Part shown: positions 50,566 to 60,685 of the stretch, piece by piece
Layout: every line of letters starts with the position of its first letter
How positions within the stretch are numbered: the stretch's first letter is position 1
Source of the DNA: Muribaculaceae bacterium
GTDB lineage: Bacteria; Bacteroidota; Bacteroidia; Bacteroidales; Muribaculaceae
Assembly (NCBI GenBank): GCA_910573745.1
Contig: CAJSYI010000001.1
Coordinates: forward strand, 1-64,000
DNA: 64,000 nt
Reading direction: 5' to 3'
Notes under the pieces: model-generated
Told to the model about the DNA's origin: nothing
The model's input: only the letters and a program-made list of their open reading frames with translations
Database searches by the model: none
Position numbers and translations under genes: made by a program

Positions 50566-51888
50566 ATGGCAACAGGAAATGTAATAATGATCGACGAAGA
50601 TGGCAACATCGGGTCGGCATCTGTCAGCGAGAACTCTGAGCAGATCAGTGGTCTTCTGTTTGACATTTCAGGTCAGACTCAGTTCTGGGAAACTGGTAAA
50701 GGCGCGGAACTGGCTGGAAAACTGAAAGACACTGTTGTAGAACTCCATAGCCTTCAGGACGCCAAAGACCTCGGTCTGGAACCTTTTGCGGGCGGCGAGT
50801 CTGCCACAGAGCTGTTGATGGGTATTCCCTATTACCACATCAAGCACTTCTTCGATCTCACAAACAACTACGACAAAACTCTCTATCTGATGTTTGCTGA
50901 CTGCTCTGCTGATTGGGAAGCAATCGTCACTATGCAGAAAGCGGCAAACGGTCAAATCGGTCAGTTTGGCGTATGGACTGAGAAGAAACTGTGGAAGAGT
51001 GTATCTGACACAGCAGAAACTTACAAGGTACTCCTTGTAGATGAGCTTCAGACTATTGGCAATACGCTGGCCAACGTCTATAATGCTCCTGCCAGCATTG
51101 TTCTCAACGCCAATACGGCGCAGATTGACGGTGCCGCTACGGGCCAAGCTGACACTGTAGCTCTTAGCAAGATACCTACTTGTTATGTAGATGCCCGATA
51201 TGTTACGGTGGCTCTCGGTCAGGAAGCAACTAATGAAGTTCACCAGATGCAGGGTGGTCTGACATCCAAGACGCCGGTTGGCAATATCGGCATGGCTCTC
51301 GGCCTTCTGACACGTTGCAATGTCGCTCACTCTATCGGTTATGTGAACGCTTGTAATCTCCGTAATATCATCTCGACTGAGATTGAGATGGGCTTCGGTA
51401 ATGCTGCACTCAATTCTGGTATTCTGACAAATCCCACTCCTTACGACGCGCTCTCCATGCCTCAGCTGGACGCTTTGGATGATAAGGGTTATATCTTTCT
51501 TCACAAGTATGCTGGTTATGCCGGAGTTTTCTTCTCAAAGGATTACAGCTGCTCTGATGGCGACTATAACTGCATCTCTCGCAACCGTGTCATCAACAAG
51601 TCGCGTCGTATGGTTCGTCGCTCTCTGCTCCCCTATGTAAACGCTCCTATCTACCTTTCCAGTGGTGGCACACTTTCTACTGGCGATCGCACAAACTTCA
51701 TCAACATCATTACCGATGTATTGAACGCAATGAAGACTGCCGGAGAAATCAGTGCAGTAGGTGCTGTTGAGTTCGACAACACAACAAATCTGCTTCAGAC
51801 CAAAACGCTTCTCTTCAGCTACAAGGTTCTTCCTGTAGGCTGTGCTGAAATGATTAAGGTCACTGAAGGCTTTACCGTAACCGTATAA
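50566..51888 (+). CDS. DUF2586-family tail sheath-like protein
   Basis: 440 aa, ATG. The segment IPTCYVDARYVTVALGQEA and PVGNIGMALGLLTRCNVAHS match the DUF2586 family found at the sheath position of Bacteroidales phages. It supports a contractile tail. Followed by the tube-like gene at a 19-nt spacing. Confidence 0.75.
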   Translation: MATGNVIMIDEDGNIGSASVSENSEQISGLLFDISGQTQFWETGKGAELAGKLKDTVVELHSLQDAKDLGLEPFAGGESATELLMGIPYYHIKHFFDLTNNYDKTLYLMFADCSADWEAIVTMQKAANGQIGQFGVWTEKKLWKSVSDTAETYKVLLVDELQTIGNTLANVYNAPASIVLNANTAQIDGAATGQADTVALSKIPTCYVDARYVTVALGQEATNEVHQMQGGLTSKTPVGNIGMALGLLTRCNVAHSIGYVNACNLRNIISTEIEMGFGNAALNSGILTNPTPYDALSMPQLDALDDKGYIFLHKYAGYAGVFFSKDYSCSDGDYNCISRNRVINKSRRMVRRSLLPYVNAPIYLSSGGTLSTGDRTNFINIITDVLNAMKTAGEISAVGAVEFDNTTNLLQTKTLLFSYKVLPVGCAEMIKVTEGFTVTV

Positions 51889-51907
51889 TCTCTAACAACA
51901 CGAAACA

Positions 51908-52363
51908 ATGGCAATTATCAACAATGTCTCGTATTCGTGGGCTATGATCCAGCTTTCGGCTCCGGCTCTGACCGGTACCGGGGGTTCGACAGTGCTGAAC
52001 GGTGTGTCGGCTATCAAGTATAGCATTAAACAGAACGTCAAGCCCAACTACGGTCTCGGTGGCCGCATAATCGGGCGAGGCTTCGGTAACATCGAATGTA
52101 CAGCCTCGATTACGATGGACTACAACACTCAGGTAGAGCTTCGCAATATGTGCGGTTCTCTTCGTAACCTCGGTGAGTTTGACCTCGTGATTTCTTTCGG
52201 CAATTTCGTTGGCGAAGGCGAAATCACAGAAGAAACAGTTACTTTGAAGGGCTGTATCTTCAATGAGGATGGCTTCGAGGCTAATCAGGATGACACCAAC
52301 CTGACTCACGAGTTCGATCTGAATCCATACGACATCGTTATCAGTTCCGCGACTGGTGCGTAA
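51908..52363 (+). CDS. Tail tube-like protein
   Basis: 151 aa, ATG. Beta-rich with a Gly-rich entry; the spacing between sheath and chaperone genes is where the tube gene is expected. Ends at a terminator-like hairpin. Confidence 0.6.
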   Translation: MAIINNVSYSWAMIQLSAPALTGTGGSTVLNGVSAIKYSIKQNVKPNYGLGGRIIGRGFGNIECTASITMDYNTQVELRNMCGSLRNLGEFDLVISFGNFVGEGEITEETVTLKGCIFNEDGFEANQDDTNLTHEFDLNPYDIVISSATGA

Positions 52364-52378
52364 TAATCCTTCCATAGA

Positions 52379-52419
52379 TTTGCAAGAGCCGGTATGAAAA
52401 ATATCGGCTCTTTTGCAAA
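52379..52419 (+). terminator. Attenuator/terminator hairpin
   Basis: AAGAGCCG pairs with CGGCTCTT plus a TTTGC/GCAAA extension. Placed after the tube gene it may reduce downstream transcription, keeping tube and sheath in excess over the tail chaperone. Confidence 0.6.
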
Positions 52420-52479
52420 CCAACATTTTTGGCATTAGCTATTCATAAATAAAAAACATCAAAAACATCAATATCCAAT

Positions 52480-52881
52480 ATGGAACAGGAACTCGATTTT
52501 ACAGCACTCGAAAATCTCGGTGTGACCGATGTGATGCTCACAGACATCAAGAAAACAGTTAAAGAACTGAAAGAGAAGAACCCCTCAATCAAAGCTATCT
52601 TCCCTCTTGTTGTGCAGGGAGATCCCACTTTTGACGACAAGGAACTGTATGTCGGCTATTTCCGTCAGCCGGACTTCAAGATTTTCTCAAAGTATCTTGT
52701 TGCTTCCGCACAGAATCAGGCCGGCGCTATGCGTCAGCTCGCCCGCGACACATTCCTTGCCGGTGACAAGGAACTCATTGATGACGACTCGCTTTTCCTC
52801 TTCGGTCTCACTGGCCAGCTTTCCAAGATTATTGCAACTCGTAACGGTGCCCTGGTAAATTTATCAAAGACCGGGAAGTAA
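52480..52881 (+). CDS. Tail assembly chaperone (zero-frame product)
   Basis: 133 aa, ATG. Gene position before the tape measure and the helical, acidic sequence fit the gpG-type chaperone. A -1 shift at 52857-52863 gives a longer second product. It binds the tape measure during tail assembly. Confidence 0.7.
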   Translation: MEQELDFTALENLGVTDVMLTDIKKTVKELKEKNPSIKAIFPLVVQGDPTFDDKELYVGYFRQPDFKIFSKYLVASAQNQAGAMRQLARDTFLAGDKELIDDDSLFLFGLTGQLSKIIATRNGALVNLSKTGK

Positions 52882-53057
52882 AAGATACCGACTATTTCAG
52901 GCACAAACTCATCTTTATACGCCACTACTTTCCCGGTGTTGACATTGAAAACCTTTCAGACGAAGAATTTGCAGAACTTGCCAATGACGCTGAATGGTTC
53001 AATGCACAACAGATGATGGTCGCTCAAACGCAAACGCTTGGACTTCTTTCAAAGTAA
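52480..53057 (+). CDS. Tail assembly chaperone, -1 frameshift extended product (gpGT-like)
   Basis: The slippery heptamer A-AAT-TTA (52857-52863) is in the correct phase for tandem slippage, 16 nt before the zero-frame stop. The -1 frame then encodes 64 more residues (IKDREVKDTDYFRHKL... ending LGLLSK) before TAA at 53055. Join at 52863. This mirrors lambda gpG/gpGT and is general for long-tailed phages. Confidence 0.7.
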
Positions 53058-53059
53058 CT

Positions 53060-53090
53060 GAAACCCTGCCGCCAAAAGCGGTGGGGTTTC
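53060..53090 (+). terminator. Hairpin after chaperone
   Basis: GAAACCC and CCGC pair with GCGG and GGGTTTC, loop CAAAA, followed by TTAATCTTT. Likely a partial terminator before the tape measure gene. Confidence 0.6.
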
Positions 53091-53146
53091 TTAATCTTTA
53101 ACGCTCTGATTCAGCTATTCTTGATTAAAGCAACTTCCAGAAAATA

Positions 53147-56100
53147 ATGAGTCAATATACAGTAGAATATAATATTCTGGTCAACACCAATAATGCTCCG
53201 CAAGCATTGATGGCGTTTGAACAGGCTGTTGCCCCATTGACCGCTGCTGCTAAGACCCTTCAGTCTGTTGCCAATTCTGTAGCTGCATTTAATCGTGCAA
53301 CCAAGAATCTTACAACAAAACCCCTGAATATTCAGGTCAATATAGCTGCTGGCACTGAAGCAAAGCTCGATAGACTACTTTCTAAGATACGCCAAATACG
53401 TCAAGAAAGCCGGACAATGTTGGCTGGCGGTACAGTTCCTATGGCTACTGGTGGTGCTACACGTGCTCCCAGAACAGTAGCAACACCTTCTACTTATGCT
53501 GCTCCAGCTCGTCGGGTAAGTACCGGCAATATGGGGTACCGTGTTTTAGGTCCTACGCCTATTGATGTGAATGGTGTCGCAGCTATTGATTTCCTTAAAG
53601 GCATGGGTATCGCTTATGGTATTGCCGGTGCCGGAAAAATGGTTAGTGATATTGTTAAGAGCGTTACTGAATACGACAATCTCATTCAGACTACTAAGAA
53701 TATTCTTCAAACCCATGATAACCGTACAGATTTTGCTCGTCGCTTTACGCAAATGGAATCGGTTATCCGCAATGTGGGTGTAGAAACAAAATTTACCGCT
53801 CCAGAAGTTGCTGATGCGTCAAAGTTCCTTGCTATGGCGGGTTTGAATGTTGATGCAATCATGCAAGCAATACGACCTATTGCCGATATTGCACTTGTTG
53901 GCGACACTCAGTTAGGTGAAACCGCCGATGTTGTGACCAACATTATGACGGCATATCGAATGAAGCCATATCAAATGAGGAACGCGGCTGATGTAATGAC
54001 TATGACATTCACCAAGTCGAATACCACGTTGATGGAAATGGCCGAAGCGTACAAATATTCAGCGGCTCTTCTTTCGGCTGGCGGTATCTCCTTTGAAGAA
54101 GCCTCCGGCGCTCTTGGTGTGCTTGGTGACGCCGGTATAAAAGGATCTCAGGCTGGTACAACAATGCGTACCATTATGGCCAATATCGTTAACCCGACTA
54201 AGAAGCAGTTAAAAAAATGGGAAGAGATTGGGGTTGAACGTTTTGGCGCAGATGGTCAGGTTCGACCATTAAGAGCTATTTTTGAAGACCTGGCAAAATC
54301 TGATTTGTATGTTAGTGACTTCTATCAGCTTTTCCATAAGACAGCTGCTCAGGGTGCTGTTTCTCTTGCCAACAGTGTGGAGAAATGGAATGAAATAGTG
54401 ACTCAGAATTTCTTGTCTGATGGTTTATCAAAACAACTTGCAGATAAGAAGAAAGAAACTATTCAAGGCTTATGGGCCCAATTGACCTCTGCTATCACTG
54501 AAGATGGCATGAAAGCCTTTGGTGGTGTTCAAGAAAATATAAAGTCTATCCTTAAAAAAGGAATTGGCTGGCTCAAATCTGATGAAGCTGTAAAGTTATT
54601 CCATGACGGTGCCAAGAATTTTATGGAATTTGGCTCGATGATGGTGGATTCGATGCAACAGATCTTTTCTATCTTCTCCAAACTTGGCGGTCTTTGGAAG
54701 CTTTATATTAAATTTCAACTTTGGATTTATCCTTTGTTGACGATTGTTCGTGCTATAAAATCTATAGCATTAGCAGCCAAAGGCTTGGCTTTACTCCCTC
54801 TCGGTCTTGGCAGAATGATTGGGGGCTTCGGATTATCTCCTTTGATGGCCGGAGCATCTGCTGGTAGTAGTATGATGCTTGCAGCTGGAGCAACTGGGGT
54901 ACCGATGTTTGTGCCGTATTCCAATACATTTGCTGGACGTCTCAGCAGTGCAACATCAACATCTCGATTAAATAATATAAGTACATTCTTGTCTGGTGGC
55001 ATGATTCCTTTAACAAAGGGTGGGCGTATGTCTGCTGCTTTGGCTGCTCGACAAGGTATGTCTACATCTTTGACCAAGGATCAAAGAACTACTCTTTGGA
55101 ATAAAGCTGTCAAAGATTATCGTTCCAGTGCATGGAATACTGCACGACAGTCTTTATCGCCTCAGGAGTTCAGGCAATGGCAAAAGGGTTATATGAACCC
55201 TAATGAGTGGGCTTTAATAAGAGGTCAATATCAGGCTGAAGTACAACAGCAAAACGCCGCATTACGTCAACAACGGCAAATGGCTGGTAAAAAGGCAGCT
55301 CGTAATTGGGGGCTCAAACGTGCTGGCGGTGCCGCTGCTACTGGGCTTGCAGCTGCTGGTACTGGCTACTTGATTGGTGAATCTACAGAATGGAGTTCTG
55401 GTGGTATTCTTGCTGCCGGCTTGACTACTGCTGCCGGTGTTGCCGCTATGGGTGGCCCTGTTGGTTGGATTGGTGGCGCTGTTATTGCAGTTGGTACATT
55501 AGCTGCTGCATGGTTTCAGGCCGGACAAGAGCAAAAGAGAGCTCTTGAAGCATTAGATCAATACAATAATTCTATTCAGACTTATCAAGGTCTTTGGGTT
55601 GGCGAAGGAGCTTCTGCTGAAGCTCGACAAATGCGAGCAGTATATCAGCAAAATGTAGACCTGAATGTTCTCATTGCCACTCGTATTGATTTAATGAGAG
55701 AACTCATAGGGCTGTCAACGGGTCCAGTTGATACCTCTGGCATCAAATTAAGTACAGATTTAGCAGATACACTTTTTGATAAATTTGATGCTGCTGATAG
55801 TATTTGGGGTAGTGGCGATATGTCTAATAAGGCAATCGAGATGTCACGTAAATATAACGAAAATTTATATGCACGTTACGGAACCTCGGATAAGCAAGGT
55901 TGGCATACTGGTTTATGGTCGTATGATGGTGACATATATTGGACAGGGTTAACTGGAACTAATTACAAATTAAATAATCCTGATAGAACCAGTGACCAAC
56001 ACGACGTTGCAACTGCGATTGCGATTGCAGAAGGCTTAGCAATACGTGGAAATGAAGCACAAGACATATTATCTCGTTATAGTGAATTAAAGAGAAAAGC

Positions 56101-57166
56101 GTTATGGAGTGGCCAAAACTTATCTGAAATCCAAGATATAGCGACCAATTGGGAAAACACGTATGGATGGGATGCAAGTTTGGCTCGTGCAAAAGCTGAT
56201 ACGAGACCAGATTTATGGAATTATAGTGCAGAAACATTCAAGGCATGGACTGGTGAAGATTGGGCACAGACCTATCCGTATGTAATGATGTTACATAATA
56301 TGTTTGCGGATAGATTTGGTAACAACGCATCGTTCTTGACTGCTGCAAACTCATATTTCACTGGCCTTGAAAACAATTCTCTTGATGAAGCGACGGTTGT
56401 CAACTATATCAAGGAGATGGATAATAATCTGGGTATGTGGCTTGTGGATTATACCAAAGACAACATCGACAATTGGTATCGTAACATGGGTATAGACCCG
56501 GCCACAGGACAATTCTCAGGTATTACAGTAACAGACCCCATAACCGGTCAAACACGTTCATATACTGGCAGAGAAGCGGCACAAGCAGTACAAGCATTTG
56601 CAGAACAAATGTTGAAACTTATCCCGGTATTACCTCCGAGCGCCCAGCAGACAATGATTGATTTTCAACTGAGAATACAACAGTTGTTAGCTTTTGCTCG
56701 CGCCGGTGCTTATGATGCTGAAACAATGGGGGCTCCAAATGTCGGTACCCATCGTGACGGCGAAAAAATGACTGTTGGAGGTGTGACTTGGACTCGTACA
56801 AATGGGAAATGGCAAGCTGCATCTGGCCCCTTCCAACTAATGGATGATACCCAGTTTTCTCAATACCAACAAGCTTTAGATTCAGATAAGAGCACCGATA
56901 ATAATTCCGATGGAGGTGGTAGTGGCACTACCCATACCCCTCGCGTACCAACAGGGAGCACACAAGATTATAAGAATCATTATAAGAATCAGGCTGCTGC
57001 ACCTCGTCAGATTATCATTAAGATGGATAGTCTTATGAATGTTGAATCTATTGATATGACAAACGCTGATAATTCGGCTGTTATCTCCAATGTAAAAGAC
57101 CAGTTGGCACAGGCCCTTGTTGATGTGGTCGCAGATTTTGCCGCATCTTCTCAAAATTTAGTATAG
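53147..57166 (+). CDS. Tape measure protein
   Basis: 1339 aa, the largest gene. The N-terminal third has the phage tape measure core (TEYDNLIQTTKNILQ, TKFTAPEVADASKFLAMAG, GALGVLGDAGIKGSQAGTTM), the middle has hydrophobic, Gly/Ala-rich segments that can cross the membrane (LAAAGTGYLIGE, VIAVGTLAAAW), and the end is Asn/Gln-rich. A protein of 1339 aa at roughly 1.5 A per residue predicts a tail of about 200 nm (rule of thumb). Confidence 0.9.
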   Translation: MSQYTVEYNILVNTNNAPQALMAFEQAVAPLTAAAKTLQSVANSVAAFNRATKNLTTKPLNIQVNIAAGTEAKLDRLLSKIRQIRQESRTMLAGGTVPMATGGATRAPRTVATPSTYAAPARRVSTGNMGYRVLGPTPIDVNGVAAIDFLKGMGIAYGIAGAGKMVSDIVKSVTEYDNLIQTTKNILQTHDNRTDFARRFTQMESVIRNVGVETKFTAPEVADASKFLAMAGLNVDAIMQAIRPIADIALVGDTQLGETADVVTNIMTAYRMKPYQMRNAADVMTMTFTKSNTTLMEMAEAYKYSAALLSAGGISFEEASGALGVLGDAGIKGSQAGTTMRTIMANIVNPTKKQLKKWEEIGVERFGADGQVRPLRAIFEDLAKSDLYVSDFYQLFHKTAAQGAVSLANSVEKWNEIVTQNFLSDGLSKQLADKKKETIQGLWAQLTSAITEDGMKAFGGVQENIKSILKKGIGWLKSDEAVKLFHDGAKNFMEFGSMMVDSMQQIFSIFSKLGGLWKLYIKFQLWIYPLLTIVRAIKSIALAAKGLALLPLGLGRMIGGFGLSPLMAGASAGSSMMLAAGATGVPMFVPYSNTFAGRLSSATSTSRLNNISTFLSGGMIPLTKGGRMSAALAARQGMSTSLTKDQRTTLWNKAVKDYRSSAWNTARQSLSPQEFRQWQKGYMNPNEWALIRGQYQAEVQQQNAALRQQRQMAGKKAARNWGLKRAGGAAATGLAAAGTGYLIGESTEWSSGGILAAGLTTAAGVAAMGGPVGWIGGAVIAVGTLAAAWFQAGQEQKRALEALDQYNNSIQTYQGLWVGEGASAEARQMRAVYQQNVDLNVLIATRIDLMRELIGLSTGPVDTSGIKLSTDLADTLFDKFDAADSIWGSGDMSNKAIEMSRKYNENLYARYGTSDKQGWHTGLWSYDGDIYWTGLTGTNYKLNNPDRTSDQHDVATAIAIAEGLAIRGNEAQDILSRYSELKRKALWSGQNLSEIQDIATNWENTYGWDASLARAKADTRPDLWNYSAETFKAWTGEDWAQTYPYVMMLHNMFADRFGNNASFLTAANSYFTGLENNSLDEATVVNYIKEMDNNLGMWLVDYTKDNIDNWYRNMGIDPATGQFSGITVTDPITGQTRSYTGREAAQAVQAFAEQMLKLIPVLPPSAQQTMIDFQLRIQQLLAFARAGAYDAETMGAPNVGTHRDGEKMTVGGVTWTRTNGKWQAASGPFQLMDDTQFSQYQQALDSDKSTDNNSDGGGSGTTHTPRVPTGSTQDYKNHYKNQAAAPRQIIIKMDSLMNVESIDMTNADNSAVISNVKDQLAQALVDVVADFAASSQNLV

Positions 57167-57175
57167 TCTATAGTA

Positions 57176-58228
57176 ATGAGCATATTTTCAAATATATGGG
57201 GGACATTAGTGGTTTCTACCGCACGAGGCGCGACCGACGCTTTGGGCGGTACAAACCTTAGTTATCGTTATCGAGAAAATGGTGGTCAGCTTGTCTATCG
57301 TAAACACCGAACTTATAAAAGTAAGTTGATTCAAGAAGCCTCACGCATTGCCATTCAAGCGGCCATGAATGAGATTAACCAATTATATCCGCGTTATATC
57401 CAGCGCCTTCAAAGAGAGAAACGCAAAGTTACTTTCCAGGATCAGATGGCGAATCTTTCAACACTGATTGAAAATCAAAGAATTTTTATAGAAAAAGATT
57501 ATGGACGATTGAAAGATACAACCACCAATAGGGAAATCTTAGCGGTGGATCAATATGGGACTATAGTTCCGGAAGCATTGATGCTCTCTTATGAAGGAGA
57601 GGAACAATTAGACGCAGGTCAGTATTACGCCACTTCTTCTGGGACTGGAGATAAATCTCAAACAGAGAAATCAGGCGATTTCAAGACTAAACTTGTAGTT
57701 CATATAGATCTTGCTCCGCAAATATCTCTTTCCAGTCAGAAAAATATAGTGCTGACCCCAGTCCAGGGCCGTGATTTTTCTCGTAAAGAACTGGTGTCCG
57801 GCGGCGATTTCATGTTCAGTGTAAATGGTAACATTCAGAGCAATCAACCGGGGGTCTATCCGACAGCCGCAGTACAAAAGTTTTTATTAACTATGCAATA
57901 CGGTGGCATTTTGGATGTACACCATTTCCAGTTTGATCAACTGGGAGTAAGTCGGGTAATCATAAAAGAATGGCAGTTAGGCAATCAGGATTGTAAAAAT
58001 GTTCAGCCATACAGTTTCACTTGTGTTGCCGTAGAGCCGGATGAAGAGATTCAGATTACAGATACCATTAAAGAACTGAACCAAGACCTAACTTACGCTC
58101 CGGGACTTAGCAAATGGCAACAACTGTTACTCCACGACAAGTTCCAACAGATCGCCCAGAACGCCATGACGAATATTCTTAACTCGTCGATAAGCACACT
58201 TACGGATATGTCATCAGGTAAAATCTAA
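57176..58228 (+). CDS. DUF6046-like tail/baseplate protein
   Basis: 350 aa, ATG 10 nt after the tape measure stop. The N-terminal part is basic and helical, and the C-terminal part strand-rich with GVSRVIIKEWQLGNQD, similar to DUF6046 proteins found at this position in Bacteroidales phages. Likely a baseplate or tail-tip component. Confidence 0.6.
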   Translation: MSIFSNIWGTLVVSTARGATDALGGTNLSYRYRENGGQLVYRKHRTYKSKLIQEASRIAIQAAMNEINQLYPRYIQRLQREKRKVTFQDQMANLSTLIENQRIFIEKDYGRLKDTTTNREILAVDQYGTIVPEALMLSYEGEEQLDAGQYYATSSGTGDKSQTEKSGDFKTKLVVHIDLAPQISLSSQKNIVLTPVQGRDFSRKELVSGGDFMFSVNGNIQSNQPGVYPTAAVQKFLLTMQYGGILDVHHFQFDQLGVSRVIIKEWQLGNQDCKNVQPYSFTCVAVEPDEEIQITDTIKELNQDLTYAPGLSKWQQLLLHDKFQQIAQNAMTNILNSSISTLTDMSSGKI

Positions 58229-59736
58229 TGAAAAATAAACTTTACGGTCAAGACGGAAAACAAGCATTTCATATTCTCATCTGCCTTATTCAAGTATGGG
58301 ATAAGGCAGATGGGGACATGGTGCCTCCATCCAACAATACATTGGAAATTGCAGAAGTGGAGTCTATTGAGATTTCTGATAGCTATCGACAGTTAATAAA
58401 CAAGGCTAAGGTTCGATTTCCTCGTGGTACAGTGATAAGGAAAACCAGTGAAACTGTAGAGGATTTGTTGGAAGATGCCAGGAAAGTGACTGCTGAAATT
58501 GATAACCGAGGGATTTTGCTGACAACCCGAAAAAGCTATTCAGCAGCAGCAAGTGTTGCCGATTTCTCTGTAGGGAAACGGATAAGAATCTATCTTGGAT
58601 ATACAACTGATCCACATATTGCTTCGCTGCCTAAGTTTAATAGTAAACGAGGTTCCATCTTCACAGATTCTACCTTACATGAAGAATACTTTGATGCGAT
58701 AAAAGCCAGTCCAGGGTATAGTGGGCCTATATTCGATGGTTATGTCACTAAATGTAGTATTGACACACCTATAGAACTGGAGTGTGAAGATCTGGCCAGT
58801 GTACTGAAACAATTTACGACTCCCAATATCGAGCCTAAAAAGGATTTGACAGTCAATGATTTGTTGGCTGCTGGTGGTAAATACGACTTACTCAAAGATA
58901 CGGGATTTGAATTATACCCGGAAACAAAATCGTGCGATATAAATATTGGTAAGGTTTTATTCACAAGGGATTTAACACTGGCTGACGTACTCACTACATG
59001 GTCAAAAAATCATTTATACGCTTATGTGTATGTTGATTATAACCAAGATCCTCCGAAACCATACATTGTTGTAGGACGCTCTTATTTCACGCTTAACTTT
59101 GCCAAAGGAACTGGAGGCAAAGATTCAATATTGAAACAGCGTGAACGAATGGGTTTCCCTTCAGCAGTTGATATTGATTTTAATTATAATGTTGCTGACA
59201 ATGGATTAACTCTTGTTCAATCCAACAAAGATTTTCTTTGTGTACAAGGTCAATGTTTCCAAAAAGATAACAGTGTATATCATATCTCGCTTATTAAAAA
59301 TCCAGATTGGAAAGAGGGCGATTCTGAAGATTCAAAATGGCGTTGGGTCAATGAAAGTAAGCTTTCTAAAAAGAAACAACGGGCCGGTCAGTCGCCTACA
59401 ACTTCAGCAAAGATAGATATGAACAAATATACTGTGGTTCCGTATGTGTCTCGAAAAATAGGTTGTACTCCTGATGAATTGAAAGCAGAGATGATTGCCT
59501 ATTACGAAGACTTTCATACCAATGGAATTGAAGGCTCACTTACTCTATTTGGCGATCTCCAGCTTCAATCTGGTATTAAAGTTCATCTTATTGATCCATA
59601 CTATCCGGCAAAAAATGGAATGTATTTTATTGATGAAGTGACCACTAAGTTTGGTTTAGGTGGCTTTCGCCAGACTATCAGATTGCCATATTGCATAAAA
59701 CTTGATTCTGAAGAAGATGAGCAGAACAATCAATGA
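58228..59736 (+). CDS. Baseplate hub-like protein (gpD/late-control type position)
   Basis: 502 aa; the ATG overlaps the upstream stop by 1 nt. Contains KVRFPRGTVIRKTSETVED, VGKRIRIYLGY and a late KVHLIDPYYPAKNGMYFIDEV, fitting the beta-rich, LysM-like parts of hub proteins. Family assignment is by position and fold pattern, not by a clear motif. Confidence 0.55.
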   Translation: MKNKLYGQDGKQAFHILICLIQVWDKADGDMVPPSNNTLEIAEVESIEISDSYRQLINKAKVRFPRGTVIRKTSETVEDLLEDARKVTAEIDNRGILLTTRKSYSAAASVADFSVGKRIRIYLGYTTDPHIASLPKFNSKRGSIFTDSTLHEEYFDAIKASPGYSGPIFDGYVTKCSIDTPIELECEDLASVLKQFTTPNIEPKKDLTVNDLLAAGGKYDLLKDTGFELYPETKSCDINIGKVLFTRDLTLADVLTTWSKNHLYAYVYVDYNQDPPKPYIVVGRSYFTLNFAKGTGGKDSILKQRERMGFPSAVDIDFNYNVADNGLTLVQSNKDFLCVQGQCFQKDNSVYHISLIKNPDWKEGDSEDSKWRWVNESKLSKKKQRAGQSPTTSAKIDMNKYTVVPYVSRKIGCTPDELKAEMIAYYEDFHTNGIEGSLTLFGDLQLQSGIKVHLIDPYYPAKNGMYFIDEVTTKFGLGGFRQTIRLPYCIKLDSEEDEQNNQ

Positions 59737-60685
59737 TGTTGGCATCAATGCCAACAGACGAATATATGACGCTATTCAGGCTATAGCTGGGCATGGTATT
59801 ATCAATCCACGTACCGGTACAACGTACCGTGGAAATGGCGTAAGTGGATATGTTGCTAAAATTCACGATGACCCTTCTGATGAATACTATGGTACCATCG
59901 ACGTGAAGGAATGGAACACCCTTACTGGTAGTGAGACAGACATCGAACTTGAAGGCTATCATACAGCAGTTCGATTAAGTGCTATCCAAGAAAGTAGCAA
60001 AGGCTTTGTAATCATCCCAAAACTTTATTCGGATGTGATGATTGCCGAAGAGCCAACAACAGGAACAGAGTATGTGACTATGTACTCTCATGTTGATGTC
60101 ATTCAACTTGATTCACATGATACTATTGTTGTAGGTGTCAAAGAACGAAAAGAATTTGAACCTGATAATGATGGCTCTCCAGATATTGATGATTTGGAAG
60201 AAACCGGATTACGTTCTCAGACAACATATACTAAAGATAGGATTGAAACTGAGGTCGTTGATGAAAAAGGAAGCAAAAAAGTTGCTACTACTATTGATGC
60301 AGAAAGTGTTGCCTTTGATGTCGCCGAGGGTAAAACAACTTTTAAGGCTGACAAGGAAGAAGTTTTAATCAAACGTGATGACTCATCTCAGTCTATGAAA
60401 AAGGGTGAGACTATTGTTAAGGTCGGAAACGAGATTATCAAGGTTTCAACTGATGGTGTGTTTTTAGGTTCTGATAGTGGAACCAGTCATGCGGTTCTTG
60501 GAGAAGAATTGGCTGACATTTTAGCAGACATCTGTGACATGATCTCTCAAATAAAAACGACCACTCAGCTTGGGCCGCAACCACCTTTGAATCTTGCTCA
60601 ATTCATTGCTACCAAAGCAAAAATTCAAGCATGGAAAGGCGCACTTTCCGGTTTCATTTCTAAGAAAGTAAACGTACAACACTAA
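59717..60685 (+). CDS. Baseplate spike-like protein
   Basis: 322 aa from the ATG at 59717 (overlaps the hub gene by 20 nt). The N-terminal part (GVSGYVAKIHDDPSDEYYGTI) looks like an OB-fold; the C-terminal ETIVKVGNEIIKVSTDGVFLG has the short-repeat pattern of a spike beta-helix. Comparable to gpV/VgrG-type cell-puncturing spikes. Confidence 0.55.
   Translation: MSRTINDVGINANRRIYDAIQAIAGHGIINPRTGTTYRGNGVSGYVAKIHDDPSDEYYGTIDVKEWNTLTGSETDIELEGYHTAVRLSAIQESSKGFVIIPKLYSDVMIAEEPTTGTEYVTMYSHVDVIQLDSHDTIVVGVKERKEFEPDNDGSPDIDDLEETGLRSQTTYTKDRIETEVVDEKGSKKVATTIDAESVAFDVAEGKTTFKADKEEVLIKRDDSSQSMKKGETIVKVGNEIIKVSTDGVFLGSDSGTSHAVLGEELADILADICDMISQIKTTTQLGPQPPLNLAQFIATKAKIQAWKGALSGFISKKVNVQH

Noticed and set aside
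50668-51504. 278-aa minus-strand frame opposite the sheath gene
   Set aside because: Shadow frame; the plus frame matches DUF2586.
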